This document shows, piece by piece, positions 16,475 to 24,840 of a stretch of DNA of 37,261 bases (position 1 is the first letter of the stretch; each line of letters starts with the position of its first letter). The translations under genes were made by a program, and so were the position numbers. The notes below the pieces were generated by a model that searched no databases, was not told the origin of the DNA, and saw nothing but the letters and a program-made list of their open reading frames with translations. The DNA is from an uncultured Eubacteriales bacterium. Its GTDB lineage: Bacteria; Bacillota; Clostridia; Oscillospirales; Acutalibacteraceae. The DNA is taken from positions 1 through 37,261 of the forward strand of contig CAKSOB010000004.1 in NCBI GenBank assembly GCA_934476545.1, in the 5' to 3' direction.

Positions 16475-18016
16475 ATGGGATTTTTTGATAAAATTAAAGA
16501 AGGTCTGCGAAAGACCAGAGAGAACATCAGCGGCTCCATCGAGAGTATGCTCAATTCCTTTACCAAGATTGACGAGGAGCTGTTTGAAGAACTGGAAGAA
16601 CTGTTGGTCATGGGCGATGTGGGCATACATACCGCCGGACGAATCTGTGAAGAATTGCGGGTGCGTGTGAAGAAGCAGGGCGTGACCGACCCCAATGCGG
16701 TGATGGATTTGTTGAAAGAAATCGTTGCCGATATGCTCAGCGGCGGCGAGGAGCTAGACCTTTCCGGCAAGCCCACCGCCATTTTGGTTATCGGCGTAAA
16801 CGGTGTGGGTAAGACCACCACCATTGGCAAGATTGCATCCCGTCTGAAAAGTGAGGGCAACAAGGTAGTACTGGGCGCTGCCGATACCTTCCGTGCCGCC
16901 GCCATCGACCAGTTGGAGGTTTGGGCGCAGCGGGCAGATGTGCCGATTGTAGTTCGTCCCGAAGGCTCCGACCCGGCATCGGTGGTGTTTGACACCATTG
17001 CCAAGGCGAAGTCCCTCCATGCAGACGTTTTGATTTGCGACACCGCAGGACGACTGCACAACAAGAAAAACCTGATGGACGAGCTGAGCAAAATGAGCCG
17101 GATCATCGATCGAGAGCTGCCGGACAGCTCCAGAGAAACCTTGTTGGTTTTGGATGCCACCACCGGTCAGAATGCGGTGAATCAGGCAAGAGAATTTAAG
17201 AATGCCGCAGGCATTACCGGCATTGTGCTGACCAAGCTGGACGGTACTGCCAAGGGCGGCGTGGTGTTGGCAATTCGAGAGGAATTGCAGCTTCCGGTGA
17301 AGTTCATCGGTGTGGGTGAGCAAATCGACGACCTGCAGCCCTTCGATGCCAAAGCCTTTGCAGAGGCGCTGTTCGATAACAGCAATGAGGTGGACGAGGA
17401 AACCGCCCAGCGCATTGCCGAGCAGAATGCCCGTTATGACGAGTACGGCGAACTGGTGGAGGAGCAGGACGAATGGGTAGATTGGGACTCCGAGAACAAG
17501 AGCACCCAACCACAAGCCGAGGATGAGGAATGGATTGACTGGGCTGCTTTAGAAGCCGCCGAAGAAGCCGTTCGCAAGGATGCAGAGGACAACGAGCCTG
17601 CCACCTTGGAGGAAACCAAGGAAGCGGTTGCGGTGGAGGAAGCTGCTCCTGTTGCGGAAGAACCTGTTGCCGAACCGGTTGTGGAAGAAGCTGTACCGGC
17701 AGAAGAACCGATTGCGGAGGAACCTGCCTCTGTTGAAGCAGTAGAAGAAGCGATTGCAGAGGAGCCTGTTGTGGAAGCAGCAGAGGACGTTGCGGAACCA
17801 ATCACAGAAGCGGAAGCACCTGCCGAAGCTGCGGAGGAGGAATGGAGCGACGAGCCTTACGACGAAACCCAAGATATTCCGGAGGAGGACGAAGCACCTC
17901 GCAAGGAAACAAGAGAGGAACGTCGTGCCAGAAAAGAGCGGGAAAAGGCAGAGCGCCGTGCAGAAAAAGAAGCGCGCAAAGAAGAACGCCGGCAGAACAG
18001 CCGTTGGTTTAAATAA
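16475..18016 (+). CDS. ftsY: Signal recognition particle receptor FtsY, acidic domain placed C-terminally
   Basis: FtsY is the membrane-associated receptor GTPase that docks SRP-bound ribosomes at the translocon. The N domain and G domain begin at residue 1 (MGFFDKIKEGLRKTREN). GTPase motifs are GVNGVGKTTT (from 107), DTFRAAAIDQL, DTAGR (189-193) and TKLDG (253-257), and the NG core ends near 302. Unlike E. coli FtsY, whose acidic A domain is N-terminal, this protein carries about 210 extra residues at the C-terminus. They comprise WVDWDSEN and WIDWAAL repeats (about 330-360), an Ala/Glu/Pro/Val tract (about 365-455) and a very basic tail of about 36 residues ending RRQNSRWFK. AAAGGAGG precedes the ATG. 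smc-ftsY is the common Firmicutes order. Confidence 0.97.
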   Translation: MGFFDKIKEGLRKTRENISGSIESMLNSFTKIDEELFEELEELLVMGDVGIHTAGRICEELRVRVKKQGVTDPNAVMDLLKEIVADMLSGGEELDLSGKPTAILVIGVNGVGKTTTIGKIASRLKSEGNKVVLGAADTFRAAAIDQLEVWAQRADVPIVVRPEGSDPASVVFDTIAKAKSLHADVLICDTAGRLHNKKNLMDELSKMSRIIDRELPDSSRETLLVLDATTGQNAVNQAREFKNAAGITGIVLTKLDGTAKGGVVLAIREELQLPVKFIGVGEQIDDLQPFDAKAFAEALFDNSNEVDEETAQRIAEQNARYDEYGELVEEQDEWVDWDSENKSTQPQAEDEEWIDWAALEAAEEAVRKDAEDNEPATLEETKEAVAVEEAAPVAEEPVAEPVVEEAVPAEEPIAEEPASVEAVEEAIAEEPVVEAAEDVAEPITEAEAPAEAAEEEWSDEPYDETQDIPEEDEAPRKETREERRARKEREKAERRAEKEARKEERRQNSRWFK

Positions 18017-18039
18017 AAAAATCGCTTGAGGGTGACAGA

Positions 18040-18621
18040 ATGACATTGATTATGGCAACGCACAATCAGAAAAAATTGCGGGAAATGGAGCGTATCTTGT
18101 CGCCGCTGCAAATCACCGTACAAACCGCAGACCTGCCGGAGGTAGAGGAAACCGGCGCCACCTTTGCGGAGAACGCTTATCTCAAAGCAGCCTCCGCCTG
18201 CAAGGCGACCGGTCTGCCGGCGGTGGCGGATGATTCCGGTTTGGCAGTGGATGCCCTGAACGGCGCGCCGGGTATTTACTCGGCTCGGTACGGCGGCGAG
18301 GGTCTGACCGACGAGGACAGGGTACAAAAGCTGCTTTCGGAGATGGAGAACGTTCCCGAAGAGAACCGCACCGCACGGTTTATCTGTTCCATTTGCTGTG
18401 TGTTCCCGGACGGAACGGCGCTGCGGGCAGAGGATTGTGTAGAGGGTACCATCGGCTATGAGCCTGTGGGAGAAAACGGCTTTGGCTATGACCCGATTTT
18501 CATGCGGGGCGACCGTTCCTTTGCCCAGTTCTCCAACGAGGAAAAGGATGCCGTCAGCCACCGTGGCAAGGCGCTTCGGTCTTTCTTTACAGCATTGCAG
18601 CAGTATCTAAAGAGGGATTGA
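18040..18621 (+). CDS. rdgB: XTP/dITP pyrophosphatase, RdgB/HAM1 family
   Basis: A house-cleaning nucleotide pyrophosphatase that hydrolyses dITP, ITP and XTP to monophosphates and keeps deaminated purines out of DNA. The 193-residue protein has the family blocks MATHNQKKLREM, GATFAENAYLKA, ADDSGLAVDALNGAPGIYSA, GFGYDPIF and the terminal SHRGKAL. Every recognised substrate-contacting motif is present and the length is normal. The SD is GAGGGTGA close to the ATG. It follows ftsY by 23 bases and belongs to the same transcription run. Confidence 0.96.
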   Translation: MTLIMATHNQKKLREMERILSPLQITVQTADLPEVEETGATFAENAYLKAASACKATGLPAVADDSGLAVDALNGAPGIYSARYGGEGLTDEDRVQKLLSEMENVPEENRTARFICSICCVFPDGTALRAEDCVEGTIGYEPVGENGFGYDPIFMRGDRSFAQFSNEEKDAVSHRGKALRSFFTALQQYLKRD

Positions 18622-18630
18622 GGGGCAGCC

Positions 18631-19104
18631 ATGGACATTACAATCAGACGAGGGAACCGTGGGGATTTGGAGCAGATTATGAATCTGTGGCTCACGGGCA
18701 ATCGACAGGGAAATGATTTTGTAAACGAGGACTATTGGGAACTCCACTACAATCAGGTGCGGGATTTGCTGCTTCAGGCAAAGGTCTATGTGGCAGAGGG
18801 AGAAAATCGACAGATTATCGGCTTTGTTACTTTATTGGGAAAGCATATTGCAGGACTGTTTGTAGCAGCGCTGTACCGAGGTCAAGGTATCGGGAAGCTG
18901 CTGCTGCAGCGGTGCAAGCTGGACCGTTCCGCTTTGACCTTGCAGGTTTATGCCAAAAATGAAGGGGCATTTCGCTTTTACCAACGAGAGGGATTTCTCA
19001 TTACACAAGCACAGTTAGATGCAGAGGTAGGCGCCATGGCGTATTCCATGGCATGGACTTCTGTTTATGATGACTTAAAACAAAGGAGGGCACTGGAATG
19101 TTGA
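18631..19104 (+). CDS. GNAT-family N-acetyltransferase
   Basis: This is a 157-residue single-domain GNAT protein. It begins MDITIRRGNRGDLEQIMNLW, and the acetyl-CoA pyrophosphate-binding loop is YRGQGIGKLLL (about 82-92), the R/Q-x-x-G-x-G/A motif. The later YAKNEGAFRFYQREGF is the typical C-terminal block. The overall pattern resembles YjaB-type acetyltransferases. The substrate cannot be deduced. The gene is nine bases after the pyrophosphatase and overlaps yhbY by seven, so it is transcribed with the housekeeping run. Confidence 0.9.
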   Translation: MDITIRRGNRGDLEQIMNLWLTGNRQGNDFVNEDYWELHYNQVRDLLLQAKVYVAEGENRQIIGFVTLLGKHIAGLFVAALYRGQGIGKLLLQRCKLDRSALTLQVYAKNEGAFRFYQREGFLITQAQLDAEVGAMAYSMAWTSVYDDLKQRRALEC

Positions 19105-19394
19105 CCAGTAAGCAAAGAGCCTATTTAAGAGGAGAAGCCAACCAACTTGCCACCATTTTGATGGTGGGCAAAGGCGGCATCAGCGATGATGTGGTGCAGC
19201 AGGCAGTGGATGCGCTGCGCAAGCGGGAATTGATTAAGTGCAAAGTGTTGGAAACTGCACCAAAGGTTCCGAGAGATACCGCAGAGGAAGTGGCAGAGCG
19301 TACCGGCGCAGAGGTGGTACAGGTCATCGGCACCAAGTTTATTCTCTATAAGGCAAATCCAAAAGAGCCGATTTACACCCTGCCAAAGGCATAA
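19098..19394 (+). CDS. yhbY: Ribosome assembly RNA-binding protein YhbY
   Basis: A 98-residue CRM-domain protein that binds pre-50S particles. The conserved pattern is LTSKQRAYLRGEANQL, MVGKGGIS (the GxxG loop), ALRKRELIKCKVL and VQVIGTKFILYK. Length is normal. AAGGAGGG lies upstream of the ATG, inside the GNAT gene. yhbY directly before nadD, yqeK and rsfS is a conserved Firmicutes cluster, which supports the call. Confidence 0.96.
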   Translation: MLTSKQRAYLRGEANQLATILMVGKGGISDDVVQQAVDALRKRELIKCKVLETAPKVPRDTAEEVAERTGAEVVQVIGTKFILYKANPKEPIYTLPKA

Positions 19395-19396
19395 CC

Positions 19397-20008
19397 ATGG
19401 GCAGACTGGGCATTTTTGGTGGAACGTTTAACCCCATTCACAACGGGCATTTGCACATTGCAGAGTGCTTTTGGCAGCAGATGGACTTGGACAGCTTGCT
19501 GTTCATTCCCTCCAAGCGCCCCACTCACAAGCCGGCACCGGATTTGGCAGGCAGCACCCACCGCTTGGCAATGTGCAGAGCGGCGCTGGAGGGCACGCCC
19601 TTTTCCGTTTCCGACTTGGAAGTTACTCGCCAAAGCGACAGCTACACCGTATATACTTTAGAGGAATTGCACCGACAATACCCGGAGGAGCGGCTGTATC
19701 TGCTGATGGGGGAGGATATGTTCCTGACGCTGTTGGATTGGAAAGCGCCGGAGGAAATTTTGTCCCTGTGTGTGGTTTGCGTTGCGCCTCGCAGTGAGGA
19801 CAGCCGCAGCCGCATCTTAACCTACGGGGAACGGCTCACCGCCTTGGGCGGACAGTATGCCTTGCTGGACATTCCGTTTTTGTCTGTTTCTTCTACGGAG
19901 ATTCGGCAGCGGGTGCAGGCAGGGCTGCCCATTGACCACCTGATGCCCGATGCAGCAAGACAATATCTTTACGAACATCATTTATATCAAGGAGGAGCCT
20001 ACGCATGA
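19397..20008 (+). CDS. nadD: Nicotinate-nucleotide adenylyltransferase
   Basis: NadD transfers AMP from ATP to nicotinate mononucleotide, the penultimate step of NAD synthesis. The nucleotidyltransferase signature is GIFGGTFNPIHNGHL (from G5; the GxFxPxHxGH motif), with LFIPSKRPTHK, YLLMGEDMF and the second ATP motif VSSTEIRQRV near residue 165. Length 203 is usual. It begins two bases after yhbY and overlaps yqeK by four (ATGA), so all three are coupled. Confidence 0.97.
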   Translation: MGRLGIFGGTFNPIHNGHLHIAECFWQQMDLDSLLFIPSKRPTHKPAPDLAGSTHRLAMCRAALEGTPFSVSDLEVTRQSDSYTVYTLEELHRQYPEERLYLLMGEDMFLTLLDWKAPEEILSLCVVCVAPRSEDSRSRILTYGERLTALGGQYALLDIPFLSVSSTEIRQRVQAGLPIDHLMPDAARQYLYEHHLYQGGAYA

Positions 20009-20577
20009 CGAGAGAAGAATACAAAGCAGCGGTTCGTCCGTTTTTATCGGAAAAACGGTTCTACCACAGTGAATGCGTGGCAGCAGAAGCCGAAAAACTG
20101 GCAAAACATTACGGCGCAGACCCGGAAACCGCTTGGGTGGCGGGGATTCTGCACGATATTATGAAAGAGCTGCCGCCGGAAGAGCAGTTGAAAAAGATGG
20201 ACGAATTTGGTATAATACTGACGGAGATGGAGAGAGGCGCACAAAAGCTGTGGCACGCTGTTCTGGGTGCTGTTTATGTGCAGAAGGAGCTTTCCATTGC
20301 AGATCGGGATATTGTAGACCCGATTTTGTATCACACCACAGCCAAAGCAGACATGACCCTGCCGGAGAAAATCCTGTTTATGGCGGATTATATTTCCGCT
20401 GACCGGGAGTTTGAGGGCGTGGAGGACATGCGTGCGCTGGCTTACGAGAATTTGGACAAGGCAGTGCTGTTGGGTTGCGCCGAAACCATCGGCGATTTAG
20501 CAGAGCGGTTTAAAACCATTCACCCCAACACCATGGCTGCCTACAATTGGTATGTGATGCACCAACCGGCAGAATAA
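20005..20577 (+). CDS. yqeK: HD-domain hydrolase YqeK (Ap4A hydrolase family)
   Basis: YqeK proteins hydrolyse diadenosine tetraphosphate symmetrically to two ADP. The 190-residue protein has the HD metal site: H21 (RFYHS), H50-D51 (GILHDIMKE), a further histidine near 85 (KLWHAVLGA), and D/H residues in ADRDIVDPILYHTT. The C-terminal block MADYISADREFEGV is typical. The gene overlaps nadD by four bases. The NadD-YqeK pairing is conserved and in some bacteria the two are fused. Confidence 0.94.
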   Translation: MTREEYKAAVRPFLSEKRFYHSECVAAEAEKLAKHYGADPETAWVAGILHDIMKELPPEEQLKKMDEFGIILTEMERGAQKLWHAVLGAVYVQKELSIADRDIVDPILYHTTAKADMTLPEKILFMADYISADREFEGVEDMRALAYENLDKAVLLGCAETIGDLAERFKTIHPNTMAAYNWYVMHQPAE

Positions 20578-20632
20578 GTTCTGCGTTTATCATCTTAGAA
20601 AACAATCCGATTGTTAATCGAAAAATCGGAGA

Positions 20633-20678
20633 AAAGCACTGTTCCGGCAGGTGCTTTGGGTTGAATCTTGCCGGAGGA
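20633..20678 (+). promoter_or_regulatory. Two mutually exclusive hairpins ahead of rsfS
   Basis: In the 118-base yqeK-rsfS gap, AAAGCAC (20633-20639) can pair with GTGCTTT (20651-20657), or TCCGGCA (20643-20649) can pair with TGCCGGA (20669-20675). The second pairing covers part of the only SD-like sequence in the gap, GGAGG at 20673-20677. The two stems interlock, so they form either alternatives or a pseudoknot. Confidence 0.35.
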
Positions 20679-20695
20679 ATGGACAGAAGTAACTT

Positions 20696-21046
20696 ATGAC
20701 AGCATTAGAATTGGCAAAAGAAGCCGCAAAAACCCTGAATAACAAAAAGGGCATGGACATTCGCATCCTGCGGATTGAGAATATTTCTTCGCTGGCAGAT
20801 TATTTTGTGTTTGCCACCGGTACCAGCAACACCCATGTCAACGCACTGGCAGATGAAACCGAGTTCCATCTGAAGGAGATTGGCGTTGCCCCCCACCATG
20901 TAGAGGGCTATCGCTCCAACTCTTGGGTGCTGATCGACTACGGCAACGTGATCGTGCATATCTTCACCGACGAATCCAGACAGTATTATGATTTGGATCG
21001 TCTGTGGCAGGACGGCGAGCAGGTTGACACTGCATTTTTACAGTAA
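20696..21046 (+). CDS. rsfS: Ribosomal silencing factor RsfS
   Basis: RsfS binds ribosomal protein uL14 on the 50S subunit and blocks subunit joining under nutrient limitation. The 116-residue protein carries the DUF143 blocks GMDIRILRIENISSLADYFV, ATGTSNTHVNALADE, EGYRSNSWVLIDYGNVIVHIF and DESRQYYDLDRLW. Length is normal. The ATG at 20696 lacks a close SD: the nearest GGAGG is 18 bases upstream, so expression may depend on leader structure or coupling. leuS begins 14 bases after the stop. Confidence 0.95.
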   Translation: MTALELAKEAAKTLNNKKGMDIRILRIENISSLADYFVFATGTSNTHVNALADETEFHLKEIGVAPHHVEGYRSNSWVLIDYGNVIVHIFTDESRQYYDLDRLWQDGEQVDTAFLQ

Positions 21047-21060
21047 GGAGGGGAACAGTC

Positions 21061-23472
21061 TTGAAATATGAACATCAGCCGATTGAAGGCAAATGGCAAA
21101 AACGTTGGGAGGAGGAAGGCGTATTCCACGCTTCCAACGAAACCGATAAGCCAAAGTACATGGCTCTGGTAGAGTTTCCATATCCTTCCGGTCAAGGTTT
21201 GCACGTAGGACACCCTCGTTCTTACACTGCTCTGGACATCGTTTCCAGAAAGCGCAGAATGCAGGGCTACAACGTGCTGTATCCCATTGGTTGGGACGCT
21301 TTTGGTTTGCCAACCGAGAACTTTGCCATTAAGAACCACATTCATCCGGCAATCGTTACCGAGAAGAACATTGCCCGCTTTAAGCAGCAGTTGATCTCTC
21401 TGGGCATTTCCTTTGACTGGTCCAGAGAAATCAACACCACCGACCCGTCTTACTACAAGTGGACCCAGTGGATTTTTCTCCAACTCTTCAAGCATGGTTT
21501 GGCATACAAAAAAGAGATGGCGGTAAACTGGTGTACCTCTTGTAAGTGTGTTTTGGCAAACGAAGAAGTGGTCAACGGCGGCTGCGAGCGCTGCGGCAGT
21601 GAAGTGGTGCGAAAGGTAAAATCCCAGTGGATGCTGAAGATTACCGCTTATGCACAGCGTTTGATTGACGACTTGGCTCTGGTGGATTATCCGGATAGAG
21701 TAAAGGCGCAGCAGACCAACTGGATCGGTCGTTCTACCGGTGCGGAGGTTTCCTTCAAAACCACTGCCGGTGACGACATTAAAATCTACACCACCAGACC
21801 GGATACCATCTACGGCGCAACCTACATGGTTATTTCTCCGGAGCATGGTCTGATTGAAAAGTGGAGTGATCGCCTGACCAACATGGAGGAGATTCGCGCC
21901 TATCAGCAGGAGGCTGCCCGCAAGTCCGACTTTGAGCGTACCGAGGTTGCCAAGGATAAGACCGGCGTTCGCCTGCAAGGTGTTTCCGCTATCAATCCGC
22001 TGACCGGCAAAGAAATTCCGATTTTCATTTCCGACTACGTTCTCGTTTCCTACGGTACCGGCGCTATCATGGCGGTACCTGCTCACGATACCCGTGACTG
22101 GGAATTTGCCAAGAAGTTCGACCTGCCGATTATTGAGGTGGTAAAGGGCGGCAACGTAGAGGAGGCAGCCTTTACCGATTGCGCTACCGGCATCATGGTG
22201 AACTCCGGCATTTTGGACGGCTTGACCGTAGAAGAAGCCAAGAAGAAAATCATCGAGCATATGGCAGAGCAGGGCATTGGCGAGGCAAAGGTAAACTTCA
22301 AGCTCCGTGACTGGGTGTTCTCTCGTCAGAGATATTGGGGTGAGCCGATTCCGATTGTTCACTGCGACAAGTGCGGACAGGTTGCGGTGCCGGAAAGCGA
22401 GCTTCCTTTGGAGCTGCCAAACGTAGAATCCTACGAGCCGACTGAGAACGGTGAATCTCCGTTGGCTGCCATGACCGACTGGGTGAACACCACCTGTCCT
22501 TGCTGCGGCGGTCCTGCAAAGAGAGAGACCGACACCATGCCACAGTGGGCAGGTTCCTCTTGGTACTTCCTGCGCTACATGGACCCACACAACAACGAGG
22601 CTCTGGCAAGTCCGGAAGCCCTCAAGTACTGGGCTCCGGTAGACTGGTACAACGGCGGTATGGAGCATACCACTCTGCACTTGCTGTATAGCCGCTTCTG
22701 GAACAAGTTCCTTTATGACATCGGTGTAGCGCCAACGCCGGAGCCTTACGCAAAGCGTACCAGCCACGGCATGATTCTGGGCGAGAACGGCGAGAAGATG
22801 AGTAAGTCCAGAGGCAATGTGGTGAATCCGGATGAAATCGTTGCAGAGTACGGCGCAGACACCATGCGTCTGTACGAGATGTTCATCGGTGACTTTGAAA
22901 AGGCTGCGCCGTGGAGCACCTCCGGCATTAAGGGTTGCCGCCGCTTCTTGGAGCGGTACTGGAACCTGCAGGATATTCTCTGCGACGAAACTGGGATTCG
23001 TGAGGACGTGGAGGTTTCCTTCCACAAGACCATCAAGAAGGTTGGCGAGGACATTGAGCATCTGAAGTTCAATACCGCAATCGCTGCCCTGATGGCTTTG
23101 ATGAACGATATTTACGAAAAAGGCTCCATCACAAAGGACGAGCTTGCAGTGGTTACTCTGCTGCTGAACGTCTTTGCGCCGCACATTTGCGAAGAGGTTT
23201 GGGAAGTACAGAAGCTGGGCGACGGCATGGCTTGCACCCAGCCTTGGCCTGCTTACGAGGAAAATAAGTGCGTGGAATCCACCATTGAAATCGTAGTACA
23301 GGTAAACGGCAAGGTGCGCAGCCGCCTGCGTGTGGCTCCGGACATTGCGGCTGCCGATGCCATTGCGCTGGCAAAAGCAGACGGCAAAATTGCAGAAGAA
23401 ATTGACGGCAAGCAGCTTGTAAAAGAGCTGTATGTACCGGGCAGACTGGTCAACTTGGTCGTGAAGAAATAA
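21061..23472 (+). CDS. leuS: Leucyl-tRNA synthetase
   Basis: Charges tRNA-Leu with leucine. The class I signatures are HVGH (48-51, in GLHVGHPRSY) and KMSKS (579-583, in NGEKMSKSRGNV). A zinc-like cluster, CTSCKCVL...CERC, follows the first half of the Rossmann fold. The inserted CP1 editing domain contains TTRPDTIYGATYM and GTGAIMAVPAHDTRDWEF. The C-terminal part ends with VQVNGKVRSRL and KELYVPGRLVNLVV. Length 803 is typical for the bacterial enzyme. The start is TTG 21061 with AAGGAGGGG at 21045-21053, seven bases before it. There is no room for a T-box leader (14-base gap), so leucine-dependent control at this gene is unlikely. Confidence 0.98.
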   Translation: MKYEHQPIEGKWQKRWEEEGVFHASNETDKPKYMALVEFPYPSGQGLHVGHPRSYTALDIVSRKRRMQGYNVLYPIGWDAFGLPTENFAIKNHIHPAIVTEKNIARFKQQLISLGISFDWSREINTTDPSYYKWTQWIFLQLFKHGLAYKKEMAVNWCTSCKCVLANEEVVNGGCERCGSEVVRKVKSQWMLKITAYAQRLIDDLALVDYPDRVKAQQTNWIGRSTGAEVSFKTTAGDDIKIYTTRPDTIYGATYMVISPEHGLIEKWSDRLTNMEEIRAYQQEAARKSDFERTEVAKDKTGVRLQGVSAINPLTGKEIPIFISDYVLVSYGTGAIMAVPAHDTRDWEFAKKFDLPIIEVVKGGNVEEAAFTDCATGIMVNSGILDGLTVEEAKKKIIEHMAEQGIGEAKVNFKLRDWVFSRQRYWGEPIPIVHCDKCGQVAVPESELPLELPNVESYEPTENGESPLAAMTDWVNTTCPCCGGPAKRETDTMPQWAGSSWYFLRYMDPHNNEALASPEALKYWAPVDWYNGGMEHTTLHLLYSRFWNKFLYDIGVAPTPEPYAKRTSHGMILGENGEKMSKSRGNVVNPDEIVAEYGADTMRLYEMFIGDFEKAAPWSTSGIKGCRRFLERYWNLQDILCDETGIREDVEVSFHKTIKKVGEDIEHLKFNTAIAALMALMNDIYEKGSITKDELAVVTLLLNVFAPHICEEVWEVQKLGDGMACTQPWPAYEENKCVESTIEIVVQVNGKVRSRLRVAPDIAAADAIALAKADGKIAEEIDGKQLVKELYVPGRLVNLVVKK

Positions 23473-23479
23473 CAAGCAC

Positions 23480-23512
23480 AAGCGGGACAGGATTGGCTGC
23501 TCCCGCTTTTTT
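23480..23512 (+). terminator. Terminator after leuS
   Basis: AAGCGGGA (23480-23487) pairs with TCCCGCTT (23501-23508), extended inward by CAG/CTG, and is followed by TTTTTT. It closes the long + strand run. Confidence 0.9.
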
Positions 23513-23532
23513 GCGGGAATGGGGAAGATTGT

Positions 23533-24219
23533 ATGAAACGAAGCGCAAGGATTCCCTCCTGTCAAATGTCGGAATCCTTTTTGGTAATGGGACTGCTCTC
23601 GGTGGTAGGCGGCTACTTGGATGCCTACACCTACCTTTGTCGGGGCGGCGTGTTTGCCAATGCCCAAACCGGCAACATTGCGGCGTTGGGCTTTCATATT
23701 GTAGACGGACAGTGGTATGACGTGTGGCACCGTGTGCTGATGATTGGCTGTTTTATCTCCGGTATTTTGCTATGTGATTTTGTAGAATCCAAGCTGAAGC
23801 AGTCGGAGCAGCTTCACTGGCGGCAAATCGTGGTGTTGGCAGAGGCAGCGGTCATTGGGGTGATTTCCTTTATCCCCGGCGGCGCTTGGGATATGGTGTG
23901 CAACGCAGCGGTATCCTTTGTGTGCGCCATGCAGGTAGAGTGTTTCCGCAAGGTGCGGGGCGTGAATGTTGCCAGTACCATGTGTACCGGCAGCCTGCGC
24001 AGCGGTACCCAACAGCTTTATAAATTTTTAAAGCAGCACAACCGCCAGTCCCTCTATAATTGCCTGAAATATTACACTATGATTCTGCTTTTTATTTGCG
24101 GTGTGGTCATCGGTGCGGCACTGACCAATGTGTGGGATATCCACGCAGCCTTGGTTTGCAGCGGCGTGCTGTTCTTGGTGTTCGGGCTGCTGTTCATCAA
24201 ACAAAATAACGCAGCTTAA
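23533..24219 (+). CDS. DUF1275 (YoaK-like) membrane protein
   Basis: A 228-residue integral membrane protein with about six hydrophobic segments. The DUF1275 signature GGYLDAYTYLCRGGVFANAQTGN (split over residues 26-48) is present, followed by a conserved C-terminal half (CNAAVSFVCAMQVECFRKV, ASTMCTGSLRSGTQ). Members are widespread in bacteria; the transported substrate and role are not established. The start ATG has only a weak purine-rich SD (GGGGAAG). It sits alone between the leuS terminator and a bidirectional terminator, so it must be read by a promoter I cannot identify or by read-through from leuS. Confidence 0.9.
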   Translation: MKRSARIPSCQMSESFLVMGLLSVVGGYLDAYTYLCRGGVFANAQTGNIAALGFHIVDGQWYDVWHRVLMIGCFISGILLCDFVESKLKQSEQLHWRQIVVLAEAAVIGVISFIPGGAWDMVCNAAVSFVCAMQVECFRKVRGVNVASTMCTGSLRSGTQQLYKFLKQHNRQSLYNCLKYYTMILLFICGVVIGAALTNVWDIHAALVCSGVLFLVFGLLFIKQNNAA

Positions 24220-24220
24220 A

Positions 24221-24250
24221 AAATCCCCACAGATTCGTCTGTGGGGATTT
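24221..24250. terminator. Bidirectional terminator with UUCG tetraloop
   Basis: A perfect stem of at least 13 pairs (24221-24233 with 24238-24250) closed by TTCG, with A residues before it and T residues after it. It serves the + strand DUF1275 gene and the converging - strand GNAT gene. Confidence 0.95.
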
Positions 24251-24265
24251 TTCTTTGATGGAATT

Positions 24266-24784
24266 TTATGGACGCATTCGTTTTTCAAACCGGAAGAAGC
24301 CTTCTTCCGCTTCCGGCGGGAGGTCTGCATTGTGTGGGTCAGGATGGTGAGAACAGAAAAATTCCACAATATGAAAGCCACACTTGTTTACATAGAAGTG
24401 GATATTTCGCTGTTCAAAGTAGGGCGTGTGGGTTTCCCAAATTATCGTATCCGGATACAAGGCTTCTGCTGCCTGCCAAGCCTGAAACCCAATTCCACTG
24501 CCATGTATTTCCGGCTGCAAAAAGAACAGCTCCAAGCTGTTGCGGTGGGTTTCCTTGTTGATATTCAGAACCATACCGCCGACAGGGTTGCCTTCCTGCA
24601 AAATCAAGTAGCTTTTTGAACCGATACAGTTCATGGAAGAGAGAATTTCTTTTTGAGAAATTACCGGCTCCTCTGTGTGGGAGAGAGTTTCGTCAACGGC
24701 TTTTTGAAAAGCACGCTGCAATTCTTTAATAAACCACAGCTGCTGCTCCGGTGGCAAAGGAGCTAGAATCGGATTGTTTTTCAT
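24266..24784 (-). CDS. GNAT-family N-acetyltransferase
   Basis: A 172-residue protein with a GNAT core: the central strand with VGGMVLNINKETHRNSLELFFLQPEIHG, then GSGIGFQAWQAAEALYP (pyrophosphate-binding region, about 95-111), and the C-terminal ETHTPYFEQRNIHFYVNKCGF and IVEFF blocks. This arrangement is common in bacterial acetyltransferases with unassigned small-molecule substrates. The ATG has AGAGGTG upstream on the - strand. It lies just beyond the terminator of pfkA, so it probably depends on read-through or on a weak promoter of its own. Confidence 0.88.
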   Translation of the reverse strand: MKNNPILAPLPPEQQLWFIKELQRAFQKAVDETLSHTEEPVISQKEILSSMNCIGSKSYLILQEGNPVGGMVLNINKETHRNSLELFFLQPEIHGSGIGFQAWQAAEALYPDTIIWETHTPYFEQRNIHFYVNKCGFHIVEFFCSHHPDPHNADLPPEAEEGFFRFEKRMRP

Positions 24785-24795
24785 AGAACACCTCT

Positions 24796-24822
24796 AAAAA
24801 AGAGAACCGACCTGCGGTTCTC
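24796..24822 (-). terminator. Terminator of the ppx-ppk-pfkA block
   Basis: On the - strand GAGAACCG and CGGTTCTC (24822-24815 with 24809-24802) form an eight-pair stem with a five-base loop, followed by TTTTTT (24801-24796). It lies 19 bases past the pfkA stop and ends three bases before the SD of the next - strand gene. Confidence 0.88.
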
Positions 24823-24840
24823 CCGTGTTTGTGATATAGA

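Noticed and set aside
20679..20699. Six-codon leader peptide before rsfS as a gene
   Set aside because: Its GGAGG is only one base from the ATG, too close for efficient initiation; kept only as a note in the rsfS leader finding.
21047..21060. T-box leader upstream of leuS
   Set aside because: Only 14 bases separate rsfS from leuS, and no T-box sequence or terminator is present.
20986..23730. A 914-codon open frame on the - strand opposite leuS
   Set aside because: It lies entirely across leuS and rsfS, which have full family motifs. Its translation is low-complexity and His/Val/Leu-rich with no domain pattern; it is a codon-bias shadow.
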